A DNA stretch of 26,609 nt from the NCBI GenBank assembly GCA_021798095.1, contig JAJZYL010000001.1, positions 1 through 26,609 of the forward strand, read 5' to 3'. The position numbers and the translations under genes are program-made. The notes beneath the pieces are model-generated. The model did not search any database. It saw nothing but the letters and a program-made list of their open reading frames with translations, and was not told the origin of the DNA. This DNA is from an archaeon (GTDB lineage Archaea > Thermoproteota > Nitrososphaeria > Conexivisphaerales > UBA164). Positions 6,567 to 19,572 of this stretch are shown here, one piece after another (position 1 is the first letter of the stretch; every line of letters starts with the position of its first letter).

Positions 6567-9236
6567 CTAAGCTGTTGATGACCCTTGAACCCTGTGTTTT
6601 ATGGAGGCCTGCGCTGCAGCCAACCGTGCAACCGGAACCCTGTATGGTGAACAGCTTACATAATCCACTTCGGTTTCATTCAGGAATTCAATGGACTTCG
6701 GATCCCCTCCGTGTTCCCCGCATATGCCCACCTTCAGGCCCGGCCTGGACTTCTTGCCCTCCGTTGCGCCTATCTTTATAAGCCGCCCTACACCACCAAC
6801 GTCGATCGTTTCAAATGGATTAAACGGAAGTATCTTGTTCTCCACATAAAATGGTATGAATTTCGCTTCTACATCGTCCCTGCTGAAAGCAAATGTCGCC
6901 TGAGTTAGGTCATTGGTTCCAAAGGAGAAGAAGTCGGCGTACTTTGCGATATCGCTGGCCGTTAATGCCGCGCGCGGAGTCTCTATCATTGTGCCGACCT
7001 TGTACTTGACATCGACCTTAAACTTGGCCCTGGCCTCATTGGCCTTCCTTTCGACTATTTCGCGTGCCTTTCTGAACTCCTCGGCTTCTGCGACCTGAGA
7101 AATCATTATCTCGATCTCAGCGGTAGCTCCATCCTCCTTAAGGAGCTCGGCCGCCGCGTCAAATATCGCGCTGATCTGCATCTCATAGATTTCAGGGTAC
7201 ATCAGGGACAGCCTTACGCCCCTCTGGCCCATCATTGGATTGTATTCCTTTAACTCCATCACCCGCTTTAACACCTTTTCATCGCTTTCCAGCTGCCTGT
7301 TATCCCTTCCGGTGACCCTCAATTCAGCTACCTTGGGCAGTATCTCCTCCAGCTTCGGCAGAAATTCGTGTAAGGGGAAATCCAGCAGCCTGACAGTAAC
7401 CGGTAACCCCTTCATTATTCTGAATATCTGTTTGAAATCGCTTTTTTGCATGGGCTCTATCTGATCCAGGAACTTCTTCCTTTCCTCTACGGTGCCTGCC
7501 AGTATCATCTTCTGGACTATCTCCAGCCTTTCCGGCGCGTTGAACATCCTTTCCGTCCTGACCAATCCTATGCCGGCGGCTCCGTTTTCCCTAGCCTTCG
7601 CTGCCATCTCCGGCGTGTCCGCGTTTGCCCTTACCCCCAGACGTCTAAGGCCATCGGCCCATCCCAGTATGGTGCTGACTTCACCGGAGATCGTAGGCTC
7701 GACAAGCGGTACCTCACCGACGTATACGGATCCGGATCCCCCGTCTATGGTTATTATATCCCCCCTCCTGACCGTTTGATTTCCTGCCCTGAAGACGCCT
7801 TCGCTCATCTCTATCTTCATGCCTTCGGCGCCCACTATGCAGGGCTTGCCCATTCCCCTTGTGACAACAGCTGCATGGCTGGTCATACCTCCCCTGCTGG
7901 TTAAAACCCCGTCTGCGGCCGCTATCCCCGCTATATCCTCAGGTGTGGTTTCTGGTCTCACAAGTATTATCTTTTCCTTGTTTTCCCTTGCGTTGCGGGC
8001 CTCATCTACTGTGAATACAACCTTACCTACGGCGGCCCCTGGTGACGCCGGCAGCCCATTGACCAGCGGAGTCACCTTGGCATTTGAGTCGATCTGCTTG
8101 TAGAGTAAGCGTTGAAGCTGATCCGGCTCCACCCTTAGCACCGCCTCCTCCTTTGAAATCAACCCTTCCTTTACCATGTCGGTGGCTATCTTGACCGCTG
8201 CATTGGCCGTCCTCTTGGCTGTCCTGGTCTGTAACATGTAGAGCTTGCCTCCCTCTACTGTGAACTCGATGTCCTGCATATCCTTGAAGTGTGTTTCCAG
8301 CTTCTGTGCGATGTTTTCCAGCGTAGAGTATGCATCAGGCAACATCTCCTTTAGTTTGCTCACCGGCAGCGGCGTCCTTATCCCCGCTACCACATCTTCA
8401 CCCTGTGCCTTCATTAGAAATTCCCCGTAGAACTTCCTCTCACCGCTTGAGGGGTCCCTTGTAAACGCGACGCCGGTCCCGGACCTGTCATCGAGGTTTC
8501 CATAGACCATCATCACTATGTTTACTGCGGTGCCAAGTTCATCGGAGATTTTGTATATTTTACGGTATTCGATGGCCCTCTGAGTCCACCACGAATTGAA
8601 CACCGCGCCCACGGCCATTAGCAGTTGCTCTATGGGGGCCTGTGGAAGGTCTTTCCCGGTCCTCTCCTTGATAAGCGCTTTGTACCTCTTGACAACTTCA
8701 ATCCAGCCGTCAACCTTTACGTCGAGATCGCTCTCGGCACCCACTTCCTGCTTTACCCTTTCCAGTATCTTATCAAACTCTTCACCTGGAATGCCCATGA
8801 CTATCTTTCCAAACAGCTGAACAAATCGCCTGTAAGTGTCATAGGCAAACCTCCTATCCCCGGTCTTCGTGGCAAGCGCTTCAACTATTTTGTCATTTAT
8901 CCCCAGGTTCAACACCGTGTCCATCATGCCTGGCATTGAAAATGGCGCGCCAGACCTTACAGACACAAGGAGCGGGCTGTTTGGATCATCAAACCTCTTC
9001 CCAACCTTCTTCTGAAGCTCGTTTAAATGAGCCAGGATGGATTCCTTCAGTTCAGGCCAGATCTGCTTATCATTCTTAAAGAACTCGTTACACATTTTCG
9101 TCGTTATGACTATGCCTGGAGGTACAGGGAGGCCCAGCTTTGTCATTTCAACAAGTCCATAACCCTTCCCTCCCAGATCGTATTTCGTCATATCAGTCCT
9201 AGCAGCCTCTTCAAATGAGTAAACTTCTACAACCAA
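6567..9236 (-). CDS. ppdK: Pyruvate, phosphate dikinase
   Basis: Full-length 889-residue enzyme interconverting pyruvate + ATP + Pi with PEP + AMP + PPi, used in archaeal gluconeogenesis or PPi-linked glycolysis. An N-terminal ATP-grasp domain contains VRSGAPFSMPGMMDTVLNLG (residues 93-112). The swivelling phospho-histidine domain has GGMTSHAAVV with catalytic His454. The C-terminal PEP/pyruvate TIM barrel ends with GICGEHGGDP and catalytic Cys839. The start is a TTG: the preceding in-frame codon is a stop, and GGTGG (9242-9246) sits five bases upstream as a clear Shine-Dalgarno matching the 16S 3' end. PPi made or used links it functionally to the pyrophosphatase at 54, though they are not co-transcribed. 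Confidence 0.97.
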   Translation of the reverse strand: MVVEVYSFEEAARTDMTKYDLGGKGYGLVEMTKLGLPVPPGIVITTKMCNEFFKNDKQIWPELKESILAHLNELQKKVGKRFDDPNSPLLVSVRSGAPFSMPGMMDTVLNLGINDKIVEALATKTGDRRFAYDTYRRFVQLFGKIVMGIPGEEFDKILERVKQEVGAESDLDVKVDGWIEVVKRYKALIKERTGKDLPQAPIEQLLMAVGAVFNSWWTQRAIEYRKIYKISDELGTAVNIVMMVYGNLDDRSGTGVAFTRDPSSGERKFYGEFLMKAQGEDVVAGIRTPLPVSKLKEMLPDAYSTLENIAQKLETHFKDMQDIEFTVEGGKLYMLQTRTAKRTANAAVKIATDMVKEGLISKEEAVLRVEPDQLQRLLYKQIDSNAKVTPLVNGLPASPGAAVGKVVFTVDEARNARENKEKIILVRPETTPEDIAGIAAADGVLTSRGGMTSHAAVVTRGMGKPCIVGAEGMKIEMSEGVFRAGNQTVRRGDIITIDGGSGSVYVGEVPLVEPTISGEVSTILGWADGLRRLGVRANADTPEMAAKARENGAAGIGLVRTERMFNAPERLEIVQKMILAGTVEERKKFLDQIEPMQKSDFKQIFRIMKGLPVTVRLLDFPLHEFLPKLEEILPKVAELRVTGRDNRQLESDEKVLKRVMELKEYNPMMGQRGVRLSLMYPEIYEMQISAIFDAAAELLKEDGATAEIEIMISQVAEAEEFRKAREIVERKANEARAKFKVDVKYKVGTMIETPRAALTASDIAKYADFFSFGTNDLTQATFAFSRDDVEAKFIPFYVENKILPFNPFETIDVGGVGRLIKIGATEGKKSRPGLKVGICGEHGGDPKSIEFLNETEVDYVSCSPYRVPVARLAAAQASIKHRVQGSSTA

Positions 9237-9241
9237 TCAAG

Positions 9242-9300
9242 CCACCTGACAGGGGGTAGGAGGAACTCGATTTAACCTTTACGAATTCCTATACAGGAAT
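9242..9300 (-). promoter_or_regulatory. ppdK control region: SD, TATA box and upstream palindrome
   Basis: The GGTGG Shine-Dalgarno (9242-9246) fixes the TTG start of ppdK. GTTAAAT at 9270-9276 is a TATA element about 37 bases before the start. Directly upstream lies the perfect palindrome ATTCCT-GTAT-AGGAAT (9285-9300), placed where a factor would meet TFB/TBP. Its regulatory role is inference. Confidence 0.45.
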
Positions 9301-9415
9301 CCGGCATTAAGTGGAGATGCCCTGTTAACTACCCACGGCTAAGGCGTACGGACTCCCCTACGGATCACTTTCTGATTCATAAAAAACACTGATCGGAAAG
9401 CACCATTCAACATAT

Positions 9416-9421
9416 AAAAAA
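9416..9421 (-). terminator. T-tract terminator after the rRNA/tRNA-Val transcript
   Basis: On the minus strand the tRNA-Val gene is followed within a few bases by CCTTTTTTATATG. A second T6 tract follows at about 9381-9386. Oligo-T runs are the usual archaeal intrinsic termination signal. Confidence 0.5.
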
Positions 9422-9426
9422 GGAAT

Positions 9427-9501
9427 GGGCCGGCCAGGATTCGAACCTGGGACTTTCGCCGTGTAAGGGCGACGTCCTAAACCGGGCTAGACGACCGACC
9501 C
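9427..9501 (-). tRNA. tRNA-Val(UAC)
   Basis: 75-nt class I tRNA. Acceptor GGGTCGG pairs with CCGGCCC. The anticodon arm is TCGCC-CTTACAC-GGCGA, giving anticodon UAC for GUA. The T arm is CCAGG-TTCGAAT-CCTGG. No intron is seen and CCA is not encoded. It begins only about 32 bases after the mature 23S end, directly behind the 23S processing helix, with no promoter of its own, so it is co-transcribed with the rRNA. Confidence 0.95.
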
Positions 9502-9507
9502 ATGGAC

Positions 9508-9533
9508 GATCACCATACATAGGAATTTTAGCG
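9508..9533 (-). other. 23S rRNA processing helix, 3' arm with bulge-helix-bulge
   Basis: Positions 9508-9526 pair over 19 bp (two G-U) with 12623-12641. A 3-nt bulge (9527-9529), four pairs (9530-9533 with 12619-12622, one G-U) and the opposite 3-nt bulge (12616-12618) follow. The helix then resumes into 23S helix 1. This is the canonical bulge-helix-bulge cut by the archaeal splicing endonuclease. Confidence 0.85.
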
Positions 9534-12615
<3,082 letters not shown>

Positions 12616-12763
12616 TTTCACTATTCCTATGCATGGCGATCATCGTAGGATCTACCTACTTCGCCCTTAGCCCACGGACACCTATCCAGTGAGCCGCACC
12701 ATTTCGTATCGTTAACCTATTGGTTACAGATTTTCTGTGAAGGTCGACCCTACCGTCGTAATT
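12616..12763 (-). other. 16S-23S internal transcribed spacer without tRNA
   Basis: About 150 bases holding the 3' arm of the 16S processing helix (12720-12749) and the 5' arm of the 23S processing helix (12619-12641). No tRNA gene can be folded in it, unlike most euryarchaeal operons, which carry tRNA-Ala here. Confidence 0.85.
12720..12757 (-). other. 16S rRNA processing helix, 3' arm with bulge-helix-bulge
   Basis: 12720-12733 pairs with 14298-14311 (14 bp). Bulge 12734-12736 is AGA in RNA. 12737-12740 pairs with 14294-14297 (4 bp). The opposite bulge 14291-14293 is AAA. 12741-12749 pairs with 14282-14290 (9 bp) before the helix continues imperfectly. It is a perfect 3-4-3 bulge-helix-bulge. 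Confidence 0.9.
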
Positions 12764-14262
<1,499 letters not shown>

Positions 14263-14281
14263 ATAATAGGAAGTACGGTAC

Positions 14282-14311
14282 GGTCGACCTTTTTCACAAA
14301 TCTGTAACCAA
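14282..14311 (-). other. 16S rRNA processing helix, 5' arm
   Basis: Partner of 12720-12749; together they form the bulge-helix-bulge described there. The arm starts about 20 bases upstream of the mature 16S 5' end. Confidence 0.9.
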
Positions 14312-14441
14312 CATCAGATCCAACATTCATGTCGGATCCTCATTAATGTGCACGCACTTGGAGATCATCGCCTCATAGTAGGGAATACCCGAGCTTAGCG
14401 ATGATGCCGCCACGCTATGCGCAGAACAAGTAAGAATTGGT

Positions 14442-14461
14442 GGTATATATATGCCTTTCTA
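14442..14461 (-). promoter_or_regulatory. rRNA operon promoter (BRE + TATA)
   Basis: On the minus strand AGAAAGGCATATATATACC combines a purine-rich BRE-like AGAAAG (14456-14461) with a strong TATA element (14442-14455). Initiation about 25 bases downstream would give a leader of roughly 150 bases ahead of 16S, enough to include the 5' processing arm. It is the best promoter in the 559-base gap between 16S and the molybdoenzyme gene. Confidence 0.6.
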
Positions 14462-14463
14462 AC

Positions 14464-14821
14464 TTCTATTTCATGCGGCCTATCAAAATGCCATTGATTG
14501 GAGCCGTCTGTTTTATTATCATATTAATACATCCCCAGTGCCATGTTCGAAAGGTTCTTCCTGTACTTAACCCGGTGTCAATCTTCATAGGTCACCACTA
14601 GAGCGGCTTTCTGCGCTATTTTATTTGCTACATGGTCACAGAGCGTATTTCAGATAAAACCGATATATCACCGTAAGGATAGATAAACGGTTACATTCAT
14701 CGTACGATTGAAAATGTTGACCTCCGGTTAACCATTATTAAAAAGGTGAAATCAAACGTTCGTACGGAGCAGATGTGTCAACGGACAGGTCCGCCCGTAA
14801 TTAAATCTCATCAACGATTTA
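14464..14821 (-). other. Gene-poor spacer upstream of the rRNA promoter
   Basis: No convincing gene. One 40-codon minus-strand ORF beginning MKIDTGLSTGR (start about 14588) has a GGTGA seven bases upstream, but it has no family resemblance and ends at the rRNA promoter. I see no C/D-box RNA or transposon end here. Confidence 0.3.
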
Positions 14822-15445
14822 TCATGGGGGGGAGGTGTTCACCATGGGTTGTTTCTTAATTCTCAGTGCATCCTCCTGTTTGAACCTTTCCTCATTCCAT
14901 ACGTTACCTTTCTGGTGGTATCCCCTTTCCTCCCAGTATCCATCATGATAGACGTCCATCACTGTGATTCCACTTAACCACTTGGCGCTCTTCCAACCAT
15001 AAAGGTCCTTAAAAAATGGCCGGAGCGGGAACCCCTGTTCGTAAGTCAATGCCCTACCATTGACCTTCAAGGCAAGTATCGCGTTGTCTTCGTCCGGACC
15101 TCCATTGTTATCATGAACATCGTTGATGTTTACTGTAGTCGTATAACCGTCAAGGCATCTGAACAGCAGGTTATTTCCATGCGGCTTAACCAAACTCATG
15201 ATGGTGCTAAGGCGTATTCCACTCCATTTTATTCCCTTTACAGTCCATCCGGTCACACAGTGAAAATCAGATTCAAATTCTGTATCTATCATTTTCAAGA
15301 GATCGCCGTATGACTTGCTGATGTTTACTTCTACATCCCCATTGACGGTAAATGTGTAGGAATTTACATCTATGCTTGGAGAAGCCAGCGCAGAATAATA
15401 TATGAAGTCCTTGATCACATGTTGCCCGGGCGGGTTACCTCCCAT
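14822..15445 (-). CDS. Sulfite-oxidase-fold molybdopterin oxidoreductase, cytosolic
   Basis: 207-residue protein of the sulfite oxidase / YedY catalytic superfamily (COG2041). The molybdenum-ligating cysteine is Cys63 in DFHCVTGW. Family landmarks that follow are GYTTTV, NAILALKVNGRALTYEQGFPLRPFFKDLYGWKS and AKWL.GI, with the usual EQGFPLR..YGW..AKWL order. No Sec or Tat signal and no membrane helix is present, so unlike periplasmic YedY it should work in the cytosol. The true substrate is unknown; sulfite and oxidised sulfur or methionine compounds are family possibilities. ATTTATATTTAA lies about 25 bases before the ATG, so the mRNA is leaderless. Confidence 0.88.
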   Translation of the reverse strand: MGGNPPGQHVIKDFIYYSALASPSIDVNSYTFTVNGDVEVNISKSYGDLLKMIDTEFESDFHCVTGWTVKGIKWSGIRLSTIMSLVKPHGNNLLFRCLDGYTTTVNINDVHDNNGGPDEDNAILALKVNGRALTYEQGFPLRPFFKDLYGWKSAKWLSGITVMDVYHDGYWEERGYHQKGNVWNEERFKQEDALRIKKQPMVNTSPP

Positions 15446-15454
15446 GAAGGTAGG

Positions 15455-15475
15455 GCATAATACTTAAATATAAAT
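15455..15475. promoter_or_regulatory. Overlapping divergent leaderless promoters
   Basis: Only 36 bases separate the start codons of the molybdoenzyme (ATG 15445, minus) and RNase P subunit (GTG 15482, plus). The minus TATA is ATTTATATTTAA at 15464-15475. The plus TATA is probably GCATAATACTTA near 15455-15466. The two pre-initiation complexes would overlap. Confidence 0.5.
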
Positions 15476-15481
15476 CTGACC

Positions 15482-15769
15482 GTGAAACCATTCTTGAATA
15501 GAAAGTTAGTACGCGCGTACGTGGATGGCCTGATAACACAGGTTATTAATGACCCGAATGGCCCCTTAGCGGAGTCGCAGGCCAAAACGGCAAGGCGGAT
15601 GCTAATGAAAGCAAGGATCAAACAACCGAAGGAAATAAGGATGCTATTCTGTAAGAGATGCAAATCGTACGCTCCTCCCCTGTCCGGTAAAACGGTGAGG
15701 ATAAATCGGGGCCATCTGGCTTATACATGTAAGATATGCGGCGGAGTGTCCAGAATCTATTATAAATAG
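15482..15769 (+). CDS. rnp4: RNase P protein component 4 (Rpp21/Rpr2)
   Basis: 95-residue subunit of archaeal RNase P, which matures tRNA 5' ends. The family core ARRMLMKARIKQPKEIRMLFCKRC is followed by two zinc pairs, Cys57/Cys60 and Cys83/Cys86, and the ending R.YYK. An N-terminal helical region would bind Rpp29. The GTG start is the one consistent with the AT-rich promoter just upstream. It is followed after 25 bases by the DNA glycosylase gene on the same strand, probably one transcript. Confidence 0.93.
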   Translation: MKPFLNRKLVRAYVDGLITQVINDPNGPLAESQAKTARRMLMKARIKQPKEIRMLFCKRCKSYAPPLSGKTVRINRGHLAYTCKICGGVSRIYYK

Positions 15770-15794
15770 TAGATAGCCTAATGCCAGACCGTCG

Positions 15795-16418
15795 ATGAGT
15801 ATGACCGAACTGGGCGCTGAAAAAATACTGCCGGTGGCATTCTATGAGCGTGACCCGTCACGTGTGGCAAATTCGTTGCTTGGAAAGAAACTGGTAAGGA
15901 TCGTAAATGGCCACAGGGTCATTGGGAGAATAACGGAAACAGAGGCCTATGGTGGCACTGAAGACCTCGCAAGCCACGCTCATTCCGGTAATAAGGGTAG
16001 GGCGAGCATTATGTATCAGCGGCCAGGTTTAGCGTATATATATTTCATCTATGGGATGTATTACTGCCTGAACGCGGTGGCCCACTCAAAGGACCAGGAA
16101 GCAGGTGCCGTGCTAATAAGGAGCATGGAATTACTTGATGGAATCCAAGGTATAGACGAACAAATGGGCAGAGATAGAAGATACTCTATAGCCAGGGGGC
16201 CCGGCAACCTGTCGAAAGCTCTTTACATAGATAAACGGTTAAACGGTGCCGACTTGACCGTGGCTGGCGAAATATTCATTATTGAAGGGGAATTGAAGGA
16301 GAATGAGGTGGTATCGACGTCGTCCAGGGTGGGTATAAAAAAGGAGATCAGCAGGAAATGGCGCTTCTATTTAGCCGGCAATAAATCCGTCAGTGGCCTC
16401 GCCTCCGTTAGAGCTTAG
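15795..16418 (+). CDS. mpg: Alkyladenine (3-methyladenine) DNA glycosylase, AAG/MPG family
   Basis: 207-residue base-excision repair glycosylase of the AAG (not AlkA) family, removing 3-methyladenine, hypoxanthine and related bases. Active-site motif ITETEAYGGTEDLASHA carries the catalytic Glu50, the intercalating Tyr52 and His61, equivalent to human E125, Y127 and H136. YFIYGMYYCLN (83-93) and ARGPGNLSKAL are further family signatures. Two possible starts (ATGAGTATG) lie within nine bases; the first is used here. It is downstream of RNase P Rpp21 and converges with sufC, only three bases apart. Confidence 0.94.
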   Translation: MSMTELGAEKILPVAFYERDPSRVANSLLGKKLVRIVNGHRVIGRITETEAYGGTEDLASHAHSGNKGRASIMYQRPGLAYIYFIYGMYYCLNAVAHSKDQEAGAVLIRSMELLDGIQGIDEQMGRDRRYSIARGPGNLSKALYIDKRLNGADLTVAGEIFIIEGELKENEVVSTSSRVGIKKEISRKWRFYLAGNKSVSGLASVRA

Positions 16419-16421
16419 CGA

Positions 16422-17186
16422 TCAACCATTTGAGGTTGGCGGTTCATTCACCCAGTTGTACCCAAATTCCTCTAAACGTTGTGCTATTTCAAATCCTCCA
16501 GATAGAGCTATCTTGCCATCGACCAGGACGTGCACATAATCAGGTTTCAAATAGTTGAGAATTCTCATATAATGGGTGACAAGTAAGAGCCCGGGTTTGA
16601 ATAAGCCCTCCAGCGCGTTCACGGCCTCGGCCACCCCCTTTATCGAGTCTATATCTAGACCAGAATCCAACTCGTCCAGTATTGCCAGTTTAGGCTCTAA
16701 AAAGGCCATCTGAAGGACTTCAGCCTTTTTCTTTTCGCCTCCAGAAAACCCTTCATTAAGGTAACGATGAATCATAGATTGATCCATTTTCAGAAGCTTT
16801 AGCCTTTCCTGCACGAGTTTATTAAATGAGTATATGGAAATGCTGCTGGTCTGTTTGTCTCCTTCTGTCTTTGCATTGTAGATAGATCTTAAAAATGAGA
16901 AATAGGGGACACCGCTTATTTCTAAAGGGTACTGGAAAGCCAGAAATATCCCTGCCCTAGCCCTCTGGGTCGGGTCTAACGCCGTAATTTCCTTGCCGTC
17001 TAACAGGATCTGCCCCTCGGTCACCTTATACTTTGGATGTCCAGTAATAGCGTAGCTCAAAGTGCTTTTACCGGAACCGTTGGGCCCCATAAGCGCATGA
17101 ATCTCCCCCCTGTTTATCTTCATATTGACCCCTTTCAGTATTTCCTTTCCCTCAACCTCCACATGCAGGTCCCTGATCTCTAACAT
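16422..17186 (-). CDS. sufC: SufC, Fe-S cluster assembly ATPase
   Basis: ABC-type ATPase of the SUF scaffold. Walker A GPNGSGKST, the QYP motif FLAFQYP.EI.GV characteristic of SufC, the signature FSGGEKKKAE, Walker B LAILDELDSGLD and switch His in VTHY are all present. The frame is open to a further ATG at 17234, but MLEIRDLHVEVEGK at 17186 is where SufC proteins begin, and a TATA element ATTTAAAATTA (17207-17217) is 27 bases before it; the upstream ATG lies beyond that promoter. I therefore choose 17186, giving a leaderless mRNA of a 254-residue protein. SufB and SufD are not in this window, so sufC stands alone here. Confidence 0.93.
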   Translation of the reverse strand: MLEIRDLHVEVEGKEILKGVNMKINRGEIHALMGPNGSGKSTLSYAITGHPKYKVTEGQILLDGKEITALDPTQRARAGIFLAFQYPLEISGVPYFSFLRSIYNAKTEGDKQTSSISIYSFNKLVQERLKLLKMDQSMIHRYLNEGFSGGEKKKAEVLQMAFLEPKLAILDELDSGLDIDSIKGVAEAVNALEGLFKPGLLLVTHYMRILNYLKPDYVHVLVDGKIALSGGFEIAQRLEEFGYNWVNEPPTSNG

Positions 17187-17206
17187 GTAGGGAAAGGAAA
17201 GCCCAT

Positions 17207-17217
17207 TAATTTTAAAT
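17207..17217 (-). promoter_or_regulatory. TATA box deciding the sufC start
   Basis: Minus-strand ATTTAAAATTA preceded by the BRE-like GAAAG. The 27-base distance to the ATG at 17186 supports leaderless initiation there, not at 17234. Confidence 0.6.
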
Positions 17218-17296
17218 CTTTCTACTAAATCCATATACCAGCAGACATCGCCTGCACATCATCTGGCGCTTAACCGGTAAATTTGGAGGGTCGTCA

Positions 17297-19495
17297 TCAG
17301 GTGATGAGGGATGGCTGGCTTGCAACTACTATCCTGGCGTCTATAACCCTCCCGCCGTTCCCTGCCGCAAGCACCTTGAACGGGTTGATATCCAACTCGG
17401 TTATTTCCGGATGATCTGTAGCCAGCTGGGATAATCGTAATATCGTTTCGATCAGGACATCTACATCGCCCTTAACACCGCCCCTGAACCCGTTTAACAA
17501 TTTAATGACCTTGGTTTCATTTATCATTCTGGAGGCCCCAAGTTCCCTTATTGGAGTTAGCCTGAATGATACGTCCTTATAGAGTTCAACCGCAGTTCCA
17601 CCAGAGCCGAACATTATAAATGAACCCAATGGATCCTTCTTGATTCCCAGGATGGTTTCATATCCCTCCCTTACCATCTCTGATACGGAGATCCCTTCAA
17701 TGCGCGCATTTGGGGCCTTTGATGACGCGCTCTTGATTATATCGTTATACGCTTCTCTCAGGGCAAACTCATCCTTGATATCTACCTTGACGCCACCCAC
17801 GTCCGATTTATGAACTATGTCTGGCGATATGATCTTCAACACTACCGGGTATCTTATTCCATACGCGAGCTTTACAGCTTCATCTTCCGTCTTCGCCACG
17901 CCATATTTTACTATGGAGAACCCGTAAGCCGCTAGGATTTTGAACGATTCTACGTCCGTCAGATAGTGTCTTTCCTTGGCAAGGGCTTCCTTGATGATCT
18001 GTGTTACTAGTTCCGAATTCACGTCGTTAAAGCGCTTTATTTGGGTTTTTGGCCTTTCCATCCATACTCGATATTTATACATCAGGGAAAGGGCCCTTAC
18101 TGCTGACTCCGGAAATGTGTAAATTGGCAGGCCGGCGTTTTCCAGTAGTTTAACGCTAGGATCGTTGTGGGATATGCCGCAAAACGCTACGAGAACCGGT
18201 TTGTCGTTTTCCTTGTAGGCATCGATTATCGAACGCGCGATCGCGTTAAGGTCTGTCATTTCCTGCCTAGTGGCTACGACCAGCAGCGCATCTATTTCCT
18301 GGCTCTTCAACAGCAGCTGCATGACGCTATAATATCTTTTGTAATCGGCATCTCCAAGCACGTCTATCGGATTATTCATGTTGGACTGTGGAGGAAGAAT
18401 TGCCCTTAATGCCGTCTTAATATGATCTGGCATCTGGGGGATAGATAGGCCGTACTTGATGCTGGTATCGGTCGCTATTATGCCCGGCCCGCCAGCGTTG
18501 GTCACTATAGCTAACCTGTTTCCTGCAGGCATCTTCAGTTTAGAAAATGCTGAGGCATAATCAAATAGCTCTTCTGTAAAGTCCACCTTTATGACCCCGG
18601 CCTGTGAAAAGATCGCATTATAGACTTCCACGGATCCGGCTAGCGAACCTGTATGTGATGATGCGGCTTTTGCACCTTCGGCTGTCACGCCGGCCTTTAG
18701 CGCGAGGATGGGTTTACCACAATAGGTGGTCAATTGGTTAGCCAACTCGATGAAATCGCGCCCGTTACTAAGCTGCTCGATATATATTGTTATCACCTTC
18801 GTATCCTCATCGTTACACATGGACCTTAGCACGTCATTTTCATTTATTACAGCCTTATTTCCAAGGCTAACCATTTTGGATATGCCTATCCCCCTATCAG
18901 CCGCATAGTCCAGAAGCGCAACGGCAAGGGCGCCGCTCTGTGATATGACCGCTATGTTACCCTGACTTGGAGAACTGCTATAGAAGGTGGCGTTCATTCT
19001 TACGTCTTCGCTGGTGTTTATGAACCCCAGACAATTGGGCCCCAGCACTGGCATGTTGTATTTCGCGGCAATTTCCTTGAGCTTATCCTCCAACTGTGCG
19101 CCCTCCTGGCCAGCCTCCTTAAAGCCGGAGGATATTACTACAACGCCTTTAACGCCCTTTTTCCCAGCCTCCTCTAAAACCGTTGCTACCAATGTGTTTT
19201 TTAAGCATATTACCGCTAAATCTAGATCATCATCTACATCGAGCACAGATTTGTACGCCCTTATGCCCAGCACCGACTTCTCAGAAGGATTTATTGGATA
19301 GATTATACCTTTGTATCCAAACCTGATCAGGTTATTCAACACTGCATAGCCCACGCTATCAGTTCGAGGGCTGGCCCCTATGACTGCAATGGTTTTAGCC
19401 TTAAATATGGGATTTAGTCGATCGGATGCATTAATCACCCCATCATCAGCTACACGCCGATCGGCGTTGGTAGGTTTACCGTTGGAGTTGATCAA
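17297..19495 (-). CDS. Acyl-CoA synthetase (ADP-forming), fused alpha-beta subunits
   Basis: 732-residue NDP-forming acyl-CoA synthetase, interconverting acyl-CoA + ADP + Pi with acid + CoA + ATP. The alpha part has a CoA-binding Rossmann domain (IAVIGASPRTDSVGYAV, 36-52), the succinyl-CoA-ligase-like domain (LGPNCLGFIN) and the phosphorylated His281 in SSHTGSLAGS. The beta part is a C-terminal ATP-grasp domain with VVLKIISPDIVHKSDVGGVKVD and MFGSGGTAVELYKDV. Homologues serve acetate formation in some archaea and, in thaumarchaeota, 3-hydroxypropionate or 4-hydroxybutyrate activation; which applies here cannot be decided. Residues 1-27 precede the conserved core, so the real start may be further in. 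Confidence 0.92.
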   Translation of the reverse strand: MINSNGKPTNADRRVADDGVINASDRLNPIFKAKTIAVIGASPRTDSVGYAVLNNLIRFGYKGIIYPINPSEKSVLGIRAYKSVLDVDDDLDLAVICLKNTLVATVLEEAGKKGVKGVVVISSGFKEAGQEGAQLEDKLKEIAAKYNMPVLGPNCLGFINTSEDVRMNATFYSSSPSQGNIAVISQSGALAVALLDYAADRGIGISKMVSLGNKAVINENDVLRSMCNDEDTKVITIYIEQLSNGRDFIELANQLTTYCGKPILALKAGVTAEGAKAASSHTGSLAGSVEVYNAIFSQAGVIKVDFTEELFDYASAFSKLKMPAGNRLAIVTNAGGPGIIATDTSIKYGLSIPQMPDHIKTALRAILPPQSNMNNPIDVLGDADYKRYYSVMQLLLKSQEIDALLVVATRQEMTDLNAIARSIIDAYKENDKPVLVAFCGISHNDPSVKLLENAGLPIYTFPESAVRALSLMYKYRVWMERPKTQIKRFNDVNSELVTQIIKEALAKERHYLTDVESFKILAAYGFSIVKYGVAKTEDEAVKLAYGIRYPVVLKIISPDIVHKSDVGGVKVDIKDEFALREAYNDIIKSASSKAPNARIEGISVSEMVREGYETILGIKKDPLGSFIMFGSGGTAVELYKDVSFRLTPIRELGASRMINETKVIKLLNGFRGGVKGDVDVLIETILRLSQLATDHPEITELDINPFKVLAAGNGGRVIDARIVVASQPSLIT

Positions 19496-19572
19496 ATTGT
19501 GATCACATCTTGGTCAAAGTGCTCCCCTTTTTAGCCATATCGGTATCCAATGAAGGATCGGATGTCATCAAA

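Noticed and set aside
7446..8103. Several overlapping plus-strand ORFs up to 152 codons inside ppdK
   Set aside because: Antisense shadows of the pyruvate phosphate dikinase frame.
9309..9319. AAGTGGAGATG also occurs in the guide position of the right end at 1691 (within 1735-1745), suggesting a guide-target pair
   Set aside because: Only 11 identical bases, not starting at the scaffold-proximal end and with no evident flanking motif; roughly a one-in-eight chance event for a 20-base guide in a window this size.
9331..9345. CCCACGGCTAAGG resembles half of the transposon right-end hairpin on the minus strand
   Set aside because: The complementary arm and the GGATGTCA tail are missing.
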